Below, piece after piece: positions 16,068 through 24,772 of a stretch of DNA of 64,000 nucleotides. The position numbers and the translations under genes were made by a program. The DNA is from DASWJZ01 sp963792885 (GTDB taxonomy: Bacteria; Pseudomonadota; Alphaproteobacteria; Rhizobiales; Afifellaceae). The notes beneath the pieces are model-generated. The model was not told the DNA's origin. It worked only from the letters and a program-made list of their open reading frames with translations, and made no database searches. How positions within the stretch are numbered: the first letter of the stretch is position 1; each line of letters opens with the position of its first letter. Where the stretch lies: positions 124,001-188,000 of the forward strand of contig CAWBXX010000002.1 of assembly GCA_963792885.1 (NCBI GenBank), written 5' to 3'.

Positions 16068-16832
16068 ATGGTGCATTTCATCGGCGCGGGGCCGGGCGCG
16101 CCGGATTTGATCACCGTGCGCGGGCTGAAACTGATCGAGCGCTGCCCGGTCTGCCTCTACGCCGGCTCGCTCGTGCCGGCCGAAGTCGTCGCCGCCGCTC
16201 CGAAAGGCGCGCGCGTCATCGACACGGCGCCGCTGACCCTCGACGAGATCGTCGGCGAGATGCAGCAGGCCGTCGCCGTAGGCAAAGAGGTGGCGCGTGT
16301 GCATTCCGGCGACCCATCGCTCTATGGCGCCATCGCCGAACAGATCAGACGGCTGAAGGCGCTCGGCATTTCTTACGACGTGACGCCGGGCGTGCCGGCC
16401 TTCGCCGCCGCCGCGGCGGCGCTCGGCCGCGAGCTGACCATACCCGAGGTCAGCCAGACGGTGATCCTCACCCGCACGGCGATGAAGTCCTCCGGCATGC
16501 CCGCTGGCGAAGAGCTTGCGACGCTCGCGCAAAGCCGCGCGACGCTCGCGATTCATCTCTCGGTCCGCAATCTTCTGGAGGTCGAGCGGCAGCTTGCGCC
16601 GATCTATGGCGCGGACTGCCCCGTCATCGTCGCCTACCGCGTCGGCTGGCCCGACGAGCAATTCATCCACGGTACGCTCTCCGACATTCGCAACAAGGTG
16701 CGCGCGGAAAAGATCACCCGCACGGCGCTGATCTTCGTCGGCCGCGCACTGGCGGATTCCGATTTCCGAGACTCCGCGCTTTACGACTCGGCGCACGCGC
16801 ATGTTCTGAGGCCGAAACGCAAGCAGGCTTAG
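16068..16832 (+). CDS. cobM: Precorrin-4 C11-methyltransferase CobM/CbiF
   Basis: Methylates C-11 of (cobalt-)precorrin-4. The 254-residue protein is intact: VHFIGAGPGAPDLITVRG (SAM-binding loop), ARVHSGDPSLYGAI, YDVTPGVPAFAAAAAALG and LTRTAMKSSGMP, all characteristic of CobM/CbiF. The ATG at 16068 is chosen because the family begins MVHFIGAGPG; GGAG lies 4 bases upstream. An in-frame ATG at 16017, overlapping the cobJ end, would add 17 non-conserved residues. It is the first gene of the cluster on this side without a frame break. Confidence 0.9.
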   Translation: MVHFIGAGPGAPDLITVRGLKLIERCPVCLYAGSLVPAEVVAAAPKGARVIDTAPLTLDEIVGEMQQAVAVGKEVARVHSGDPSLYGAIAEQIRRLKALGISYDVTPGVPAFAAAAAALGRELTIPEVSQTVILTRTAMKSSGMPAGEELATLAQSRATLAIHLSVRNLLEVERQLAPIYGADCPVIVAYRVGWPDEQFIHGTLSDIRNKVRAEKITRTALIFVGRALADSDFRDSALYDSAHAHVLRPKRKQA

Positions 16833-16845
16833 CCAACAACCACTT

Positions 16846-16944
16846 TCGTCATTGCCGGGCTTGACCCGGCAATCCATTCCGTCACGGTCACGATTGGCAA
16901 AGGCGCCGCGGAATGGATGCCCGGATCAAGTCCGGGCATGACGA
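16846..16944. repeat. Alphaproteobacterial intergenic palindrome between cobM and cobB
   Basis: A 99-base inverted repeat. The outer arms are TCGTCATTGCCGGGCTTGA and its near-complement ending CAAGTCCGGGCATGACGA. Each arm carries its own hairpin: GCCGGGCTTGACCCGGC on the left, GCCCGGATCAAGTCCGGGC on the right. ATGGAT/ATCCAT-type sequence extends the pairing inward. It fills the gap between the convergent cobM and cobB genes and could act as a bidirectional terminator, though no U-run follows. This class of palindrome is common between genes in Hyphomicrobiales and differs from the CCTTCTCCC elements. Confidence 0.75.
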
Positions 16945-16964
16945 CAACTGGTGAAGCCTGATGT

Positions 16965-18390
16965 TCACCGCGCGTCGATCACGTGCATGAACGAGCCCAT
17001 GACGCGGCCGCGGCGAAGCCCGGCCGGCCCGAGCGCTTCGCGCGCGGCGCTTTCCACTTCGAACAGCGGATCGCCGTCGCCTTCGCTGACCACGCGGGCG
17101 AAGTGGAACTCGTGCGCGGTCAGCGGCACGAGCCCACGGCAGATCGCCGAGCGGTCGAAGCAGGCGGTAGCCGAGATGAAGCTGCCGGTGCTGGAAGCTG
17201 GTTCTAAGGGAAAGAAGCCCGAGCATCGGATGGTCTAGGCCGTCCGCATCCATCAGGCTCTCGCCGAGCACCATGTAGCCGCCGCACTCACCGTAGATCA
17301 GCGCGCCGCGCTCCGCCGCTTCGTGCATGCCGGCGCGAAATCGCGGCGCCCCGGCGAGCTGCGCGGCATAGAGCTCCGGATACCCGCCGGGGAGATAGAC
17401 TGCGTCGGCGTCCGCGGCCGGCGCTTCGTCCGCAAGCGGCGAGAAGAATGAGATTTCGGCGCCCTGCGCGCGCCAATCGTCGAGCAAATGTGAGTATGCG
17501 AATGCAAAAGCGACGTCGCGCGCAACGGCGATGCGCTGGCCGAGCGGTGTGAGGCGCGCGCCAACCCTCTTCCTAAGGGAGAGGGTGTCGCCGAAGGCGA
17601 CGGGTGAGGGGTTACGGCGTTCAGGGGTTACCGCCAACGACGGCACCCCCTCATCCGGCTGCTCCGCAGCCACCTTCTCCCCATGGGAGAAGGTTCGGCA
17701 ACTCTCCGCCGCCACAACAATCGCTTCTAGGTCGCATCCTTCTGCAACCAGCTCCGCAGCGCGAAGAATCTTCTTCTCCAGATCCGCGTGCTCTTCCGCC
17801 TGCACCAGCCCGAGATGTCGCGAGGCGATGGCAATCCCCGGCTCGCGTTTCACGAGCCCGAGCAGCGGCACCGAGGCGCGGAGAAAACCCTCGCGCACCA
17901 AATTCGCATGCCGCTCCGATGCGATGTGGTTGGCAATCGCGCCGACAACGTGAAAGCCCTCGGCAAGCCGCGAGCACCCTTCCGCGACCGCCGCCGCGCT
18001 CTGTGCCGTGCCCTGCGCGCCGACGACGAGCACGACGGGCAGCCCGGTGAGCGCCGCAAGCGAGGCGGTCGAGCCGGCCCCGCCCTGGCCGCCGTCGAAG
18101 AGCCCCATCACGCCCTCGACGATGACAATGTCCGCCCCCTCCCCGTGCCGCGCGAGTCGCGCACGGATCGCGTCCGGCGCCATCGCCCACGGATCGAGAT
18201 TGATCGCCGGCCTGCCGCTCGCCGCTTCGAGGAACTTCGGATCGATGTAGTCAGGCCCGCACTTCGCCGCGGCGACACGAAGTCCGCGCTGCCGGAGGGC
18301 TGCGATCAGACCGAGCGTTATCGTGGTCTTACCGGAATGGCTCGCCGCCGCAGCGACGATGAGGCCCCTTCGCAATTTCGGGGGTGTCAT
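16965..18390 (-). CDS. cobB: Cobyrinate a,c-diamide synthase CobB/CbiA (with in-frame repeat and a frame break)
   Basis: ATP- and glutamine-dependent amidation of the a and c side chains of (cobalt) hydrogenobyrinate. The N-terminal dethiobiotin-synthetase-like domain starts GLIVAAAASHSGKTTITLG (P-loop) and has CGPDYIDPKFLEAASGRP and EGVMGLFDG. The C-terminal GATase domain has LPGGYPELYAAQLA and YGECGGYMVLGE with the catalytic Cys. A palindromic element (17565-17693) adds 43 codons in frame between domains. Near 17130 one extra base shifts the frame: LHLGYRLLRPLGDLPWA should continue VPLTAHEFHFARVV ... VMGSFMHVIDAR and stop at 16965. As read without correction the frame runs on to 16888. The start overlaps the cobA stop (ATGA). 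Confidence 0.8.
17565..17693 (-). repeat. Palindromic element, copy 5, in frame inside cobB
   Basis: Lies in the coding orientation of cobB. Left hairpin on that strand is CCTTCTCCC-ATG-GGGAGAAGG; the right end is CCCTCTCCC-TTA-GGAAGAGGG with one mismatch. The encoded peptide RTFSHGEKVAAEQPDEG ... PSPVAFGDTLSLRKRV matches copies 1 and 4. The 129 bases keep the cobB frame and fall between the synthetase domain and the amidotransferase domain. Confidence 0.8.
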
Positions 18391-19244
18391 TCGGTTCCGG
18401 TCTTGTGCGCCCCGTCGCGATGTCCAAGCGGATCGCTGAGGAGCACGCGGCCTGAAAGCGCGCCGAGCCAGTCGAGTCCGGCACGCATCCGGACCACCTC
18501 GCCGACGACGACGATCGCCGGCGGCTCAAGCCCGCTCGCATCGAGATCGGCGGCGGCCTTGCCGAGCGTCGTCTCAAGCACGCGCTGCGTCTCCGTCGTG
18601 GCGTCGGAGATGATTGCGACCGGCTCGCCTAGCTGCCGTCCGGCATTGAGCAGCGACGCGGCGATCTGGCCGAGATGCTTCATCGCCATATACATGACGA
18701 TGACCGGCGCGCCGCGCGCGACGCCCACCCAGTCGATCGAGGATGGCGTCAGCCCGCTCTGGTCGTGGCCGGTCAGAAAGGTCACGGAATGATTCACGTC
18801 GCGATGCGTGACCGGGATACCGGCATAGGCGAGCCCACCGATCCCCGCAGAGATACCGGGGACGACGCGAAAGGGAATGCCGGCTTCGACCAGCGCCAGC
18901 GCTTCTTCGCCGCCGCGCCCGAAGACGAAGGGGTCGCCGCCCTTCAGTCGGCAGACGCGTTTTCCCTTTCTCGCGAGCTCCACCAGCCGGAGCGAGATGT
19001 CGCGCTGGCTGGGCGACGGCTTGCCGCCGCGCTTGCCCGCGTATTCGATCGCCGCGCCTTTTTGCGCATGCGACAGCACGCGCTTGTCGACCAGCGCGTC
19101 GTAGATCACCACGTCAGCCTGGCGAAGCGCATTCAGGGCGTGGAGCGTCAAGAGGCCCGGGTCGCCCGGCCCGGCGCCGACCAGCCATACCCAGCCCGGC
19201 TCGAAGACCGGTAGACCGTCGAGGATTGCGTCGCGTTCCGACAT
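18387..19244 (-). CDS. cobA: Uroporphyrinogen-III C-methyltransferase (SUMT)
   Basis: Methylates uroporphyrinogen III at C-2 and C-7 to precorrin-2, the branch point to sirohaem and cobalamin. The 285-residue protein is intact with VWLVGAGPGDPGLLTLHAL, DALVDKRVL, GKRVCRLKGGDPFVFGRGGEE, VVPGISAGIGGLAYAGIPVTHR and TGHDQ, the full SUMT signature set. It has no CysG-type dehydrogenase/chelatase domain, so another enzyme must make sirohydrochlorin. Its stop overlaps the start of cobB, placing the two in one minus-strand unit; cbiD starts divergently 58 bases away. Confidence 0.95.
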   Translation of the reverse strand: MSERDAILDGLPVFEPGWVWLVGAGPGDPGLLTLHALNALRQADVVIYDALVDKRVLSHAQKGAAIEYAGKRGGKPSPSQRDISLRLVELARKGKRVCRLKGGDPFVFGRGGEEALALVEAGIPFRVVPGISAGIGGLAYAGIPVTHRDVNHSVTFLTGHDQSGLTPSSIDWVGVARGAPVIVMYMAMKHLGQIAASLLNAGRQLGEPVAIISDATTETQRVLETTLGKAAADLDASGLEPPAIVVVGEVVRMRAGLDWLGALSGRVLLSDPLGHRDGAHKTGTE

Positions 19245-19302
19245 GTCGTGCTTCTATCGTCTTGCGCTTTCTGGCGAAAGCCGCGGCGGCTATAGGAGCG
19301 GC

Positions 19303-20406
19303 ATGTCGGAGGGTCAGCCGCGCCGCCCAGACCGCCCGCTCCGCCGCGGCTGGACCACCGGCGCCTGCGCCACCGCCGCGTCCAAGGCGGCGTTTCAGGC
19401 GCTTTTGACCGGCGATTTCCCCGATCCGGTGACGATCCGCCTGCCGCGCGGCGAGACGCCGGCCTTCGCGCTCGCGCGCACCAAGAGGGGCGAAGACTTC
19501 GCGCAGGCGAGCGTCATCAAAGATGCCGGCGACGACCCAGACGTGACGCATTTGGCCGAGATCGTCGCGACGCTGCGCGTCCTTCCGCCGGGCGTCGGAA
19601 TCCGATTCAAGGCCGGCGAAGGCGTCGGCATGGTGACGCGCGCGGGGCTTCCCATCCCGCCGGGAGAGCCCGCGATCAATCCGGTGCCGCGCAAGATGAT
19701 GGAAGAGGCGATCGAAGAGGTGGCGGCGGCGGCGGGCGCTTTGACCGACGTGGAGATCGAGATTTCGGTTCCCGGCGGTGAAGCGCTTGCGCAGAAAACC
19801 TGGAACCCGCGACTCGGCATCGTCGGCGGACTTTCGATCCTTGGAACGACCGGCATCGTGGTGCCCTTCTCCTGCGCCGCCTGGATCCATTCGATCCATC
19901 GCGGCATCGACGTCGCGCGCGCCGCCGGGCTGACGCATGTCGCGGGCTCGACGGGAAGCACGTCGGAAGCCGCCGCGAAGGCGCGCTACGATCTTCCCGA
20001 CATCGCGCTTCTCGACATGGGCGATTTCGCCGGCGGGCTTCTAAAGTATCTCCGCAACCATCCGATCGAGAAGCTCACGATCGCCGGCGGCTTCGCCAAG
20101 CTGACGAAGCTCGCGCAGGGCGCGCTCGATCTTCATTCGTCACGCTCCGAGGTCGATCGCGATTTCCTCGCCGGCATCGTGCGAAACGCAGGCGCGAACG
20201 CAACGCTCGCCGAATCGATCGAAAAAGCCAACACCGCTGCGGAAGTCTTGCAGCTCGCCGAGAGAGCCGGCGTGCCGCTTGCCGCGCTCGTCGCCGATCG
20301 CGCAGGAGCTACGGCAAAGGAGACGCTCGGTTCGGCGCCTGTCGGGGTCAACGTCCTAGTCGTCGATCGCGCCGGAAGAATCCTGGCGGAGACCGGCCAT
20401 GGCTAA
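19303..20406 (+). CDS. cbiD: Cobalt-precorrin-5B C1-methyltransferase CbiD
   Basis: Methylates C-1 of the corrin ring in the cobalt-early (oxygen-independent) pathway. The 367-residue protein has the family start LRRGWTTGACATAASKAAF, then VRVLPPG-type GVGIRFKAGEGVGMVTRAGL, GEPAINPVPRKMM, GIVGGLSILGTTGIV and ALLDMGDFAGGLLKYL. ATG 19303 is preferred; the frame has an earlier ATG at 19243 with 20 unrelated residues overlapping cobA. CbiD replaces CobF of the aerobic pathway, important for deciding which route this organism uses. It overlaps cobK by 8 bases. Confidence 0.9.
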   Translation: MSEGQPRRPDRPLRRGWTTGACATAASKAAFQALLTGDFPDPVTIRLPRGETPAFALARTKRGEDFAQASVIKDAGDDPDVTHLAEIVATLRVLPPGVGIRFKAGEGVGMVTRAGLPIPPGEPAINPVPRKMMEEAIEEVAAAAGALTDVEIEISVPGGEALAQKTWNPRLGIVGGLSILGTTGIVVPFSCAAWIHSIHRGIDVARAAGLTHVAGSTGSTSEAAAKARYDLPDIALLDMGDFAGGLLKYLRNHPIEKLTIAGGFAKLTKLAQGALDLHSSRSEVDRDFLAGIVRNAGANATLAESIEKANTAAEVLQLAERAGVPLAALVADRAGATAKETLGSAPVGVNVLVVDRAGRILAETGHG

Positions 20407-21142
20407 GCTTCTGATCCTCGGTGGCACGGCCGAAGCGGCGGAGCTTGTGGCGCGGCTTGCCGGCGACGACAGGCTTGAGACGGTCACCTCGCTCGCCGGG
20501 CTGACGCGGCTTCCGAACCTCGGGGGCGGACATGTCCGCCGCGGCGGCTTCGGCGGACCGGATGGCCTCGCCGCGTTTCTGAAGAGCGGCGGCTATGACG
20601 CGCTCGTCGACGCAACGCATCCCTTCGCCGCGCAGATCGCGCGTCATGCCGCCGAGGCCGCGGAAATTGCTCATACGCCGCGCGCGAAGCTCGTGCGCCC
20701 ACCATTCGAGCGGACGGCGGAGGATCGCTTCGTGCCGGTCGCGGACATGGAGGCCGCCGCCGCCGCGCTGCCGCAAGGCGCGCGTGTCTTCCTCGCAGCG
20801 GGAAGGCGCGAGCTCGCACATTTCGCGGCGCGGCCCGACCTTTGGTGCCTCGTGCGCATGATCGAGCCGCCGGCCGCGGGCGAACCGCTTCCGAAGGGCG
20901 AGCTCATTCTCGGCCGCCCACCCACAGACCCCGAAGCCGAGATCGCGCTCTTCAAAGAGCACGACATCGGATGGATCGTCTCGAAGGATTCCGGCGGCCG
21001 TGCGGGCGCCAAGATCGAGGCGGCGCGAAGGCTCAAGCTCCCGGTCGTTCTCGTCGAGCGGCCCACACCGCCAACGGGAACAACGGTGGAAAGCGTGGAC
21101 GCAGTGATCGAGTGGCTGGAATCGACGCTCTTCGGCGGCTGA
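20399..21142 (+). CDS. cobK: Precorrin-6A reductase CobK/CbiJ
   Basis: NADPH-dependent reduction of (cobalt-)precorrin-6A to 6B. A 247-residue protein beginning KLLILGGTAEAAELVARLAG, with the nucleotide-binding LILGGT turn, then DALVDATHPFAAQIARHA (family signature), VFLAAGRRELAHF and GWIVSKDSGGRAGAKIEAARRL. The start overlaps the cbiD stop by 8 bases. It is the last cobalamin gene in the window; cobG/cobZ, cobN/S/T and the lower-ligand assembly genes are not seen here. Confidence 0.9.
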   Translation: MAKLLILGGTAEAAELVARLAGDDRLETVTSLAGLTRLPNLGGGHVRRGGFGGPDGLAAFLKSGGYDALVDATHPFAAQIARHAAEAAEIAHTPRAKLVRPPFERTAEDRFVPVADMEAAAAALPQGARVFLAAGRRELAHFAARPDLWCLVRMIEPPAAGEPLPKGELILGRPPTDPEAEIALFKEHDIGWIVSKDSGGRAGAKIEAARRLKLPVVLVERPTPPTGTTVESVDAVIEWLESTLFGG

Positions 21143-21212
21143 TTTCTGACGCGACTTTACGCGGCGCGGGCTAGGCTCCGCCCGGCACCGGATCAACCGA
21201 AAAGGGAGCACG

Positions 21213-21989
21213 ATGCCCGAAGACCGTTCCGACCGGCTCGCAGTCTTGATCGACGCCGACAACGCATCGTCGCAGATCGCCGACGGCCTCTTCGAAGAGA
21301 TCGCCAAGATAGGAGAGGCGAGCGTGCGCCGCATTTACGGCGATTTCTCCGGTCAGCGCATGAAGGGCTGGAACAGCGTGCTGTCACGGCACGCCATCAT
21401 CCCGCAGCAGCAGTTCGCCTATGTGACCGGCAAGAACGCCTCCGACATCGCGCTCGTCATCGACGCGATGGATCTCCTGCATAGCGGCCGCTTCGACGGA
21501 TTCTGCCTCGTCTCCTCTGACAGCGACTTCACCCGTCTCGCCGCACGCATCCGCGAGCAGGGCGTCGACGTCTACGGCTTCGGCGCGCAGAAGACGCCGG
21601 AGAGCTTCCGCCAGGCCTGCCGCCGTTTCATCTACACCGAGAACCTGATGCCGGGGGCGCAGACGCCGGAGGTCGATAGAGCGGAGGCCGAGCTGCTGCG
21701 GTCGCCAACGGCGGCGGTGCCCAACCTCCGAAAAGTGATCTCCCAGATGGACAGCGAGGACGGATGGGTCTCGCTGTCGGAGTTCGGGAAGCGGCTCTCC
21801 AACCTGTTCTCAGACTTCGATCCGCGCACCTACGGTCAGAAGAAACTGAGCGATCTTGTGAACAAGACCGGCGCCTTCGACGTCGAGAAGACGGAAGGCG
21901 GCCGCCTGCGCGTTCGCTTGAAGCCGCAGCAGTCCAAGACCGCGGGAAGGCCATCGCGTAACCGGGTCAGGCCGCGCGCTGCTTCCTGA
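21213..21989 (+). CDS. NYN-domain nuclease with OST-HTH/LOTUS domain
   Basis: A 258-residue protein of the LabA/DUF88 type. The N-terminal NYN (PIN-like) domain has the acidic residues of a metal-dependent ribonuclease: AVLIDADNAS (D14, D16), KNASDIALVIDAMD and LVSSDSDFTRLA. After a linker near residue 155, a winged-helix OST-HTH (LOTUS) domain follows: VISQMDSEDGWVSLSEFGKRL ... YGQKKLSDLVNKTGAFDVE. Such proteins are thought to process or degrade RNA; targets are not known. AAAAGGGAG is a good ribosome-binding site. The 3' end overlaps the convergent amidotransferase gene by 23 bases. Confidence 0.85.
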   Translation: MPEDRSDRLAVLIDADNASSQIADGLFEEIAKIGEASVRRIYGDFSGQRMKGWNSVLSRHAIIPQQQFAYVTGKNASDIALVIDAMDLLHSGRFDGFCLVSSDSDFTRLAARIREQGVDVYGFGAQKTPESFRQACRRFIYTENLMPGAQTPEVDRAEAELLRSPTAAVPNLRKVISQMDSEDGWVSLSEFGKRLSNLFSDFDPRTYGQKKLSDLVNKTGAFDVEKTEGGRLRVRLKPQQSKTAGRPSRNRVRPRAAS

Positions 21990-22704
21990 GCCTGCGCTTG
22001 TCCTGCGCAAGCCACGTATCGAGGAAAGTCCAGAGCCACGCACGGATGGGCGGATCGTAGCGAAACCAGCCGGCCATGTGCTCTGCGCGTCCCTGCGCTT
22101 TCGGCAGCTTAAAACGCGCCGCGCCCCTGGTAGTCCAGCGGCATGCCATGGCGTAGGTGAGCTCGCTATGGAACTGCACGCCGAAGGCCGTATCGTTGGT
22201 CGAGAACGCCTGATTCTCAAAGATGTCGCCGCGTGCGAGCAGCGTCGCGCTATCGGGAAGGTCGAAGCCCTCGCGGTGCCACTGGTAGACCATCTGAGGC
22301 CAGTCGCCGAGCTTACGCCCGGCGTCAGTCGCGTGAAGCGAATAAAAGCCGACCTCGGCACATCCTTCGCAGTGGCCGCTGACAGTGCCGCCGAGCTGCT
22401 TCACCAGCATCTGCGCGCCGAGACAGATGCCCAGGAACGGTGCGCCCTCCTTGAGCGGCACGCCGATCCAGTCGATCTCCCGGCGCACGAAGTCGTCCTG
22501 GTCATTGGCACTCATCGGGCCGCCGAAGATCACGGCGCCGGCGTGCTCTTCCATCGTCTCCGGCAGCGGGTCGCCGAATCGCGGGCGGCGGATATCGAGC
22601 GAAAAGCCCTTTGCCTTCAGCATCTGGCCGAGCTTTCCTGGGCTCGACAGCTCCTGATGGAGCACGATCAGGATCTTGGCGGGACGGTCGGAAGCGGCGG
22701 TCAT
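21967..22704 (-). CDS. Class I glutamine amidotransferase (GMP-synthase-like)
   Basis: A 245-residue stand-alone class I amidotransferase domain. The catalytic triad is complete: the nucleophile elbow FLGICLGAQML (C94) and FGVQFHSE (H179, E181); IFGGPMSANDQDD is the oxyanion-side loop. Stand-alone proteins of this type pass ammonia to an unknown acceptor, or hydrolyse gamma-glutamyl compounds; here no synthetase is adjacent. The ATG at 22704 begins the conserved KILIVLHQ strand. It contrasts with the cysteine-less relative at 54012. Confidence 0.8.
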   Translation of the reverse strand: MTAASDRPAKILIVLHQELSSPGKLGQMLKAKGFSLDIRRPRFGDPLPETMEEHAGAVIFGGPMSANDQDDFVRREIDWIGVPLKEGAPFLGICLGAQMLVKQLGGTVSGHCEGCAEVGFYSLHATDAGRKLGDWPQMVYQWHREGFDLPDSATLLARGDIFENQAFSTNDTAFGVQFHSELTYAMACRWTTRGAARFKLPKAQGRAEHMAGWFRYDPPIRAWLWTFLDTWLAQDKRRLRKQRAA

Positions 22705-22747
22705 GGCGCAAGAATGGCCGGCGGATTGCTGCGGCGCAACAGCCGAA

Positions 22748-23227
22748 TTATGCGCCATCGTCCTCGCGCGCCGAATTCTTTCCCGCCACCTGGCGCTTTG
22801 CCGCAATGCGGTCGCGCCGGTTGACGCCAAGGAGTTCCGCCACTCGCCAGACGAGATTCTCCTCGAATTCGTGGCTCTCGCCGTCGGCGTAAACCATCTC
22901 CCAAAGATTCTCGATCACGCGGATGCGCTCGTCTTCGCTCATCCGGCTCTTGAGCACGCTGGTGAAGCGGTAAAGGTCGACCGCCTCGCTCTCCGCGACC
23001 GTCGCGTCCTCGATCAGCTGCTCGAGCTCCGCGTGGGAGAGGTCGAACTTCCGCGCGAGGAGGCTGCGCAGCGTGGCGCGCTCGTCGTCGCGCGTGACGC
23101 CATCGATCGCGACCGCGTGGACGAGAAGCGCGGCGAGCGCGAGCCGGGGGTCGCTCGGACGGAAATGGTCCTCCGAGTCATCTTCAACGCCTAGCCGGCG
23201 GATGAAATCGCGCAAAGGGCCGAGCAT
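22748..23227 (-). CDS. TerB-family tellurite-resistance-like protein
   Basis: A 159-residue all-helical protein of the TerB/DjlA N-terminal superfamily. Signatures are DPRLALAALLVHAVAIDGVTRDDE near the start, with the acidic turn, and a second repeat ENLWEMVYADGESHEFEENLVWRVAELLGV. TerB-like domains are thought to bind metal or act at the membrane in stress responses; specific function unknown. No Ter gene cluster is present. It is separated from the amidotransferase by 43 bases on the same strand, so both could be one transcript. Confidence 0.75.
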   Translation of the reverse strand: MLGPLRDFIRRLGVEDDSEDHFRPSDPRLALAALLVHAVAIDGVTRDDERATLRSLLARKFDLSHAELEQLIEDATVAESEAVDLYRFTSVLKSRMSEDERIRVIENLWEMVYADGESHEFEENLVWRVAELLGVNRRDRIAAKRQVAGKNSAREDDGA

Positions 23228-23332
23228 CCAATATCCTCCAAGCCCTTAGAGATAGGCGAGGATGGCAGGAATTTCACCCCCACCGGTGCCGCGCCCATGG
23301 CGGAAGCGATCTCCCCCCTCTAGAAGCGCCGC

Positions 23333-24748
23333 ATGAGCGATCTCGCCCTCACTGGCGCCGGCATGCGGCGGGCGTGGCTGGACGAGGTCCGTGCCACGCT
23401 GGCGCTGGCGTGGCCGCTCATCCTGACCAATCTCTTGCAGATCGGGCTCACCACGACCGACGTGATCTTCATTGGCAGGCTCGGGCCCGATGCGCTTGCG
23501 GCAGGCGTGCTCGGCGCCAACTTCTTCTTCGCCTTCGTCATCTTCGGCATCGGGCTCGTCTCGGCGGTCGCGCCGATGATCGCGCGTGAGCGCGGCATTC
23601 GGAGCTATGCCGTGCGCGATATCCGCCGCACGGCGCGGCAAGGTCTTTGGAGCGCGATCGCGATCACGATTCCCGTCTGGGCGATCCTCTGGTTCGCCCA
23701 GCCGATTCTGCTCGCCCTCGGCCAGCAGCCCGACACGACTGCGAAGGCCGCGCGCTACTTGTCGACGCTGCAATGGGCCTACCTGCCGTTCCTCGGCTAC
23801 ATCACCATGCGCAACTTCATCGCCGCGGTGGAGCGTCCGATCTGGGGGCTCTGGGCAGGCGTGATCGGCTTCGTGACGAATGCGGTGGCTGCGTGGTGCC
23901 TGATCTTCGGCGAGCTCGGCTTTCCGCGTCTGGAGCTCTTCGGCGCCGGCATAGCCACGACCTTCTCCTCCACCATGATGTTCGGCGTGCTCGCGCTCAT
24001 CGCGGTCTTCGACCGGAAGTTCCGCCGCTATCACATCTTCGGCCGGTTCTGGCGGCCCGATTGGCCGCGCTTCCGCCAACTCTGGGCGCTCGGGCTTCCG
24101 ATCGCGGCAACGCTGGTCTTCGAGGTGTCGATCTTCAACGCCGCGGTGATCCTGATGGGGCTGATCGGAAAGACCGCGCTCGCCGCGCATTCGATCGCGA
24201 TCCAGATCGCCTCCGTCACCTTCATGGTGCCGCTCGGCTTCGGCCAGGCGGTAACGGTGCGGGTCGGCCGCGCCTACGGCGCCGGCAACCGCGATGCGAT
24301 CACCCGCGCTGGCTGGACATCGTTCGCGATGGGCGTCGGCTTCATGGGCTTGACCGCGAGCCTGATGCTTCTCGCGCCGCATCTCTTGATCGCGGCTTTC
24401 CTCGACCCGACGAGGCCCGAAAACCTGCGCGTGGTCGAGCTCGCCGTCGTCTTTCTTGCGATCGCCGCGATCTTCCAGCTTGTCGACGGCGCGCAGGCGG
24501 TCGCCTCCGGCATGCTGCGCGGGCTGCACGACACGCGCGTGCCGATGCTTTTCGCCGGACTCGGCTATTGGGGGATTGGCCTTCCGTTAAGCGCTGTGCT
24601 CGCATTTCCGCTGAAACTTGGCGGCGCCGGCATATGGATGGGTCTGGCCTCGGGACTGGCGGTTGTCGCCGTGCTGATGACGGCACGCTGGCTGATGCGG
24701 GAGCGCCTCGGGCTGACCGGCAGAGGACGCCCGGCCGAAAGCCGGTGA
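23333..24748 (+). CDS. MATE-family multidrug efflux transporter (NorM-like)
   Basis: A 471-residue inner-membrane cation/drug antiporter with 12 predicted hydrophobic segments in two six-helix halves. Family signatures: LAWPLILTNLLQIGLTTTDV in helix 1, GRLGPDALAAGVLG, and in the second half ALGLPIAATLVFEVSIF, QIASVTFMVPLGFGQAVTVRVG and LVDGAQAVASGMLRGLHDTRVP. Substrate cannot be read from sequence. The ATG at 23333 gives a short 20-residue lead before helix 1. Followed 24 bases later by a K+ channel gene in the same direction. Confidence 0.9.
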   Translation: MSDLALTGAGMRRAWLDEVRATLALAWPLILTNLLQIGLTTTDVIFIGRLGPDALAAGVLGANFFFAFVIFGIGLVSAVAPMIARERGIRSYAVRDIRRTARQGLWSAIAITIPVWAILWFAQPILLALGQQPDTTAKAARYLSTLQWAYLPFLGYITMRNFIAAVERPIWGLWAGVIGFVTNAVAAWCLIFGELGFPRLELFGAGIATTFSSTMMFGVLALIAVFDRKFRRYHIFGRFWRPDWPRFRQLWALGLPIAATLVFEVSIFNAAVILMGLIGKTALAAHSIAIQIASVTFMVPLGFGQAVTVRVGRAYGAGNRDAITRAGWTSFAMGVGFMGLTASLMLLAPHLLIAAFLDPTRPENLRVVELAVVFLAIAAIFQLVDGAQAVASGMLRGLHDTRVPMLFAGLGYWGIGLPLSAVLAFPLKLGGAGIWMGLASGLAVVAVLMTARWLMRERLGLTGRGRPAESR

Positions 24749-24772
24749 CAATGGCGAACCCCGCGTCTCATA

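Noticed and set aside
16846..16944. Sixth copy of the coding palindromic element
   Set aside because: It lacks the CCTTCTCCC and CCCTCTCCC hairpins and the GATGAGGGG core; it is the different, mostly intergenic alphaproteobacterial palindrome.
11386..17130. Programmed +1 frameshifting in the cobalamin genes
   Set aside because: The sites share no slippery sequence or stop codon context, and the same kind of break occurs in unrelated genes.
22748..23227. Tellurite resistance operon
   Set aside because: Only a TerB-like domain is present; no terC, terD, terZ or related genes lie nearby.
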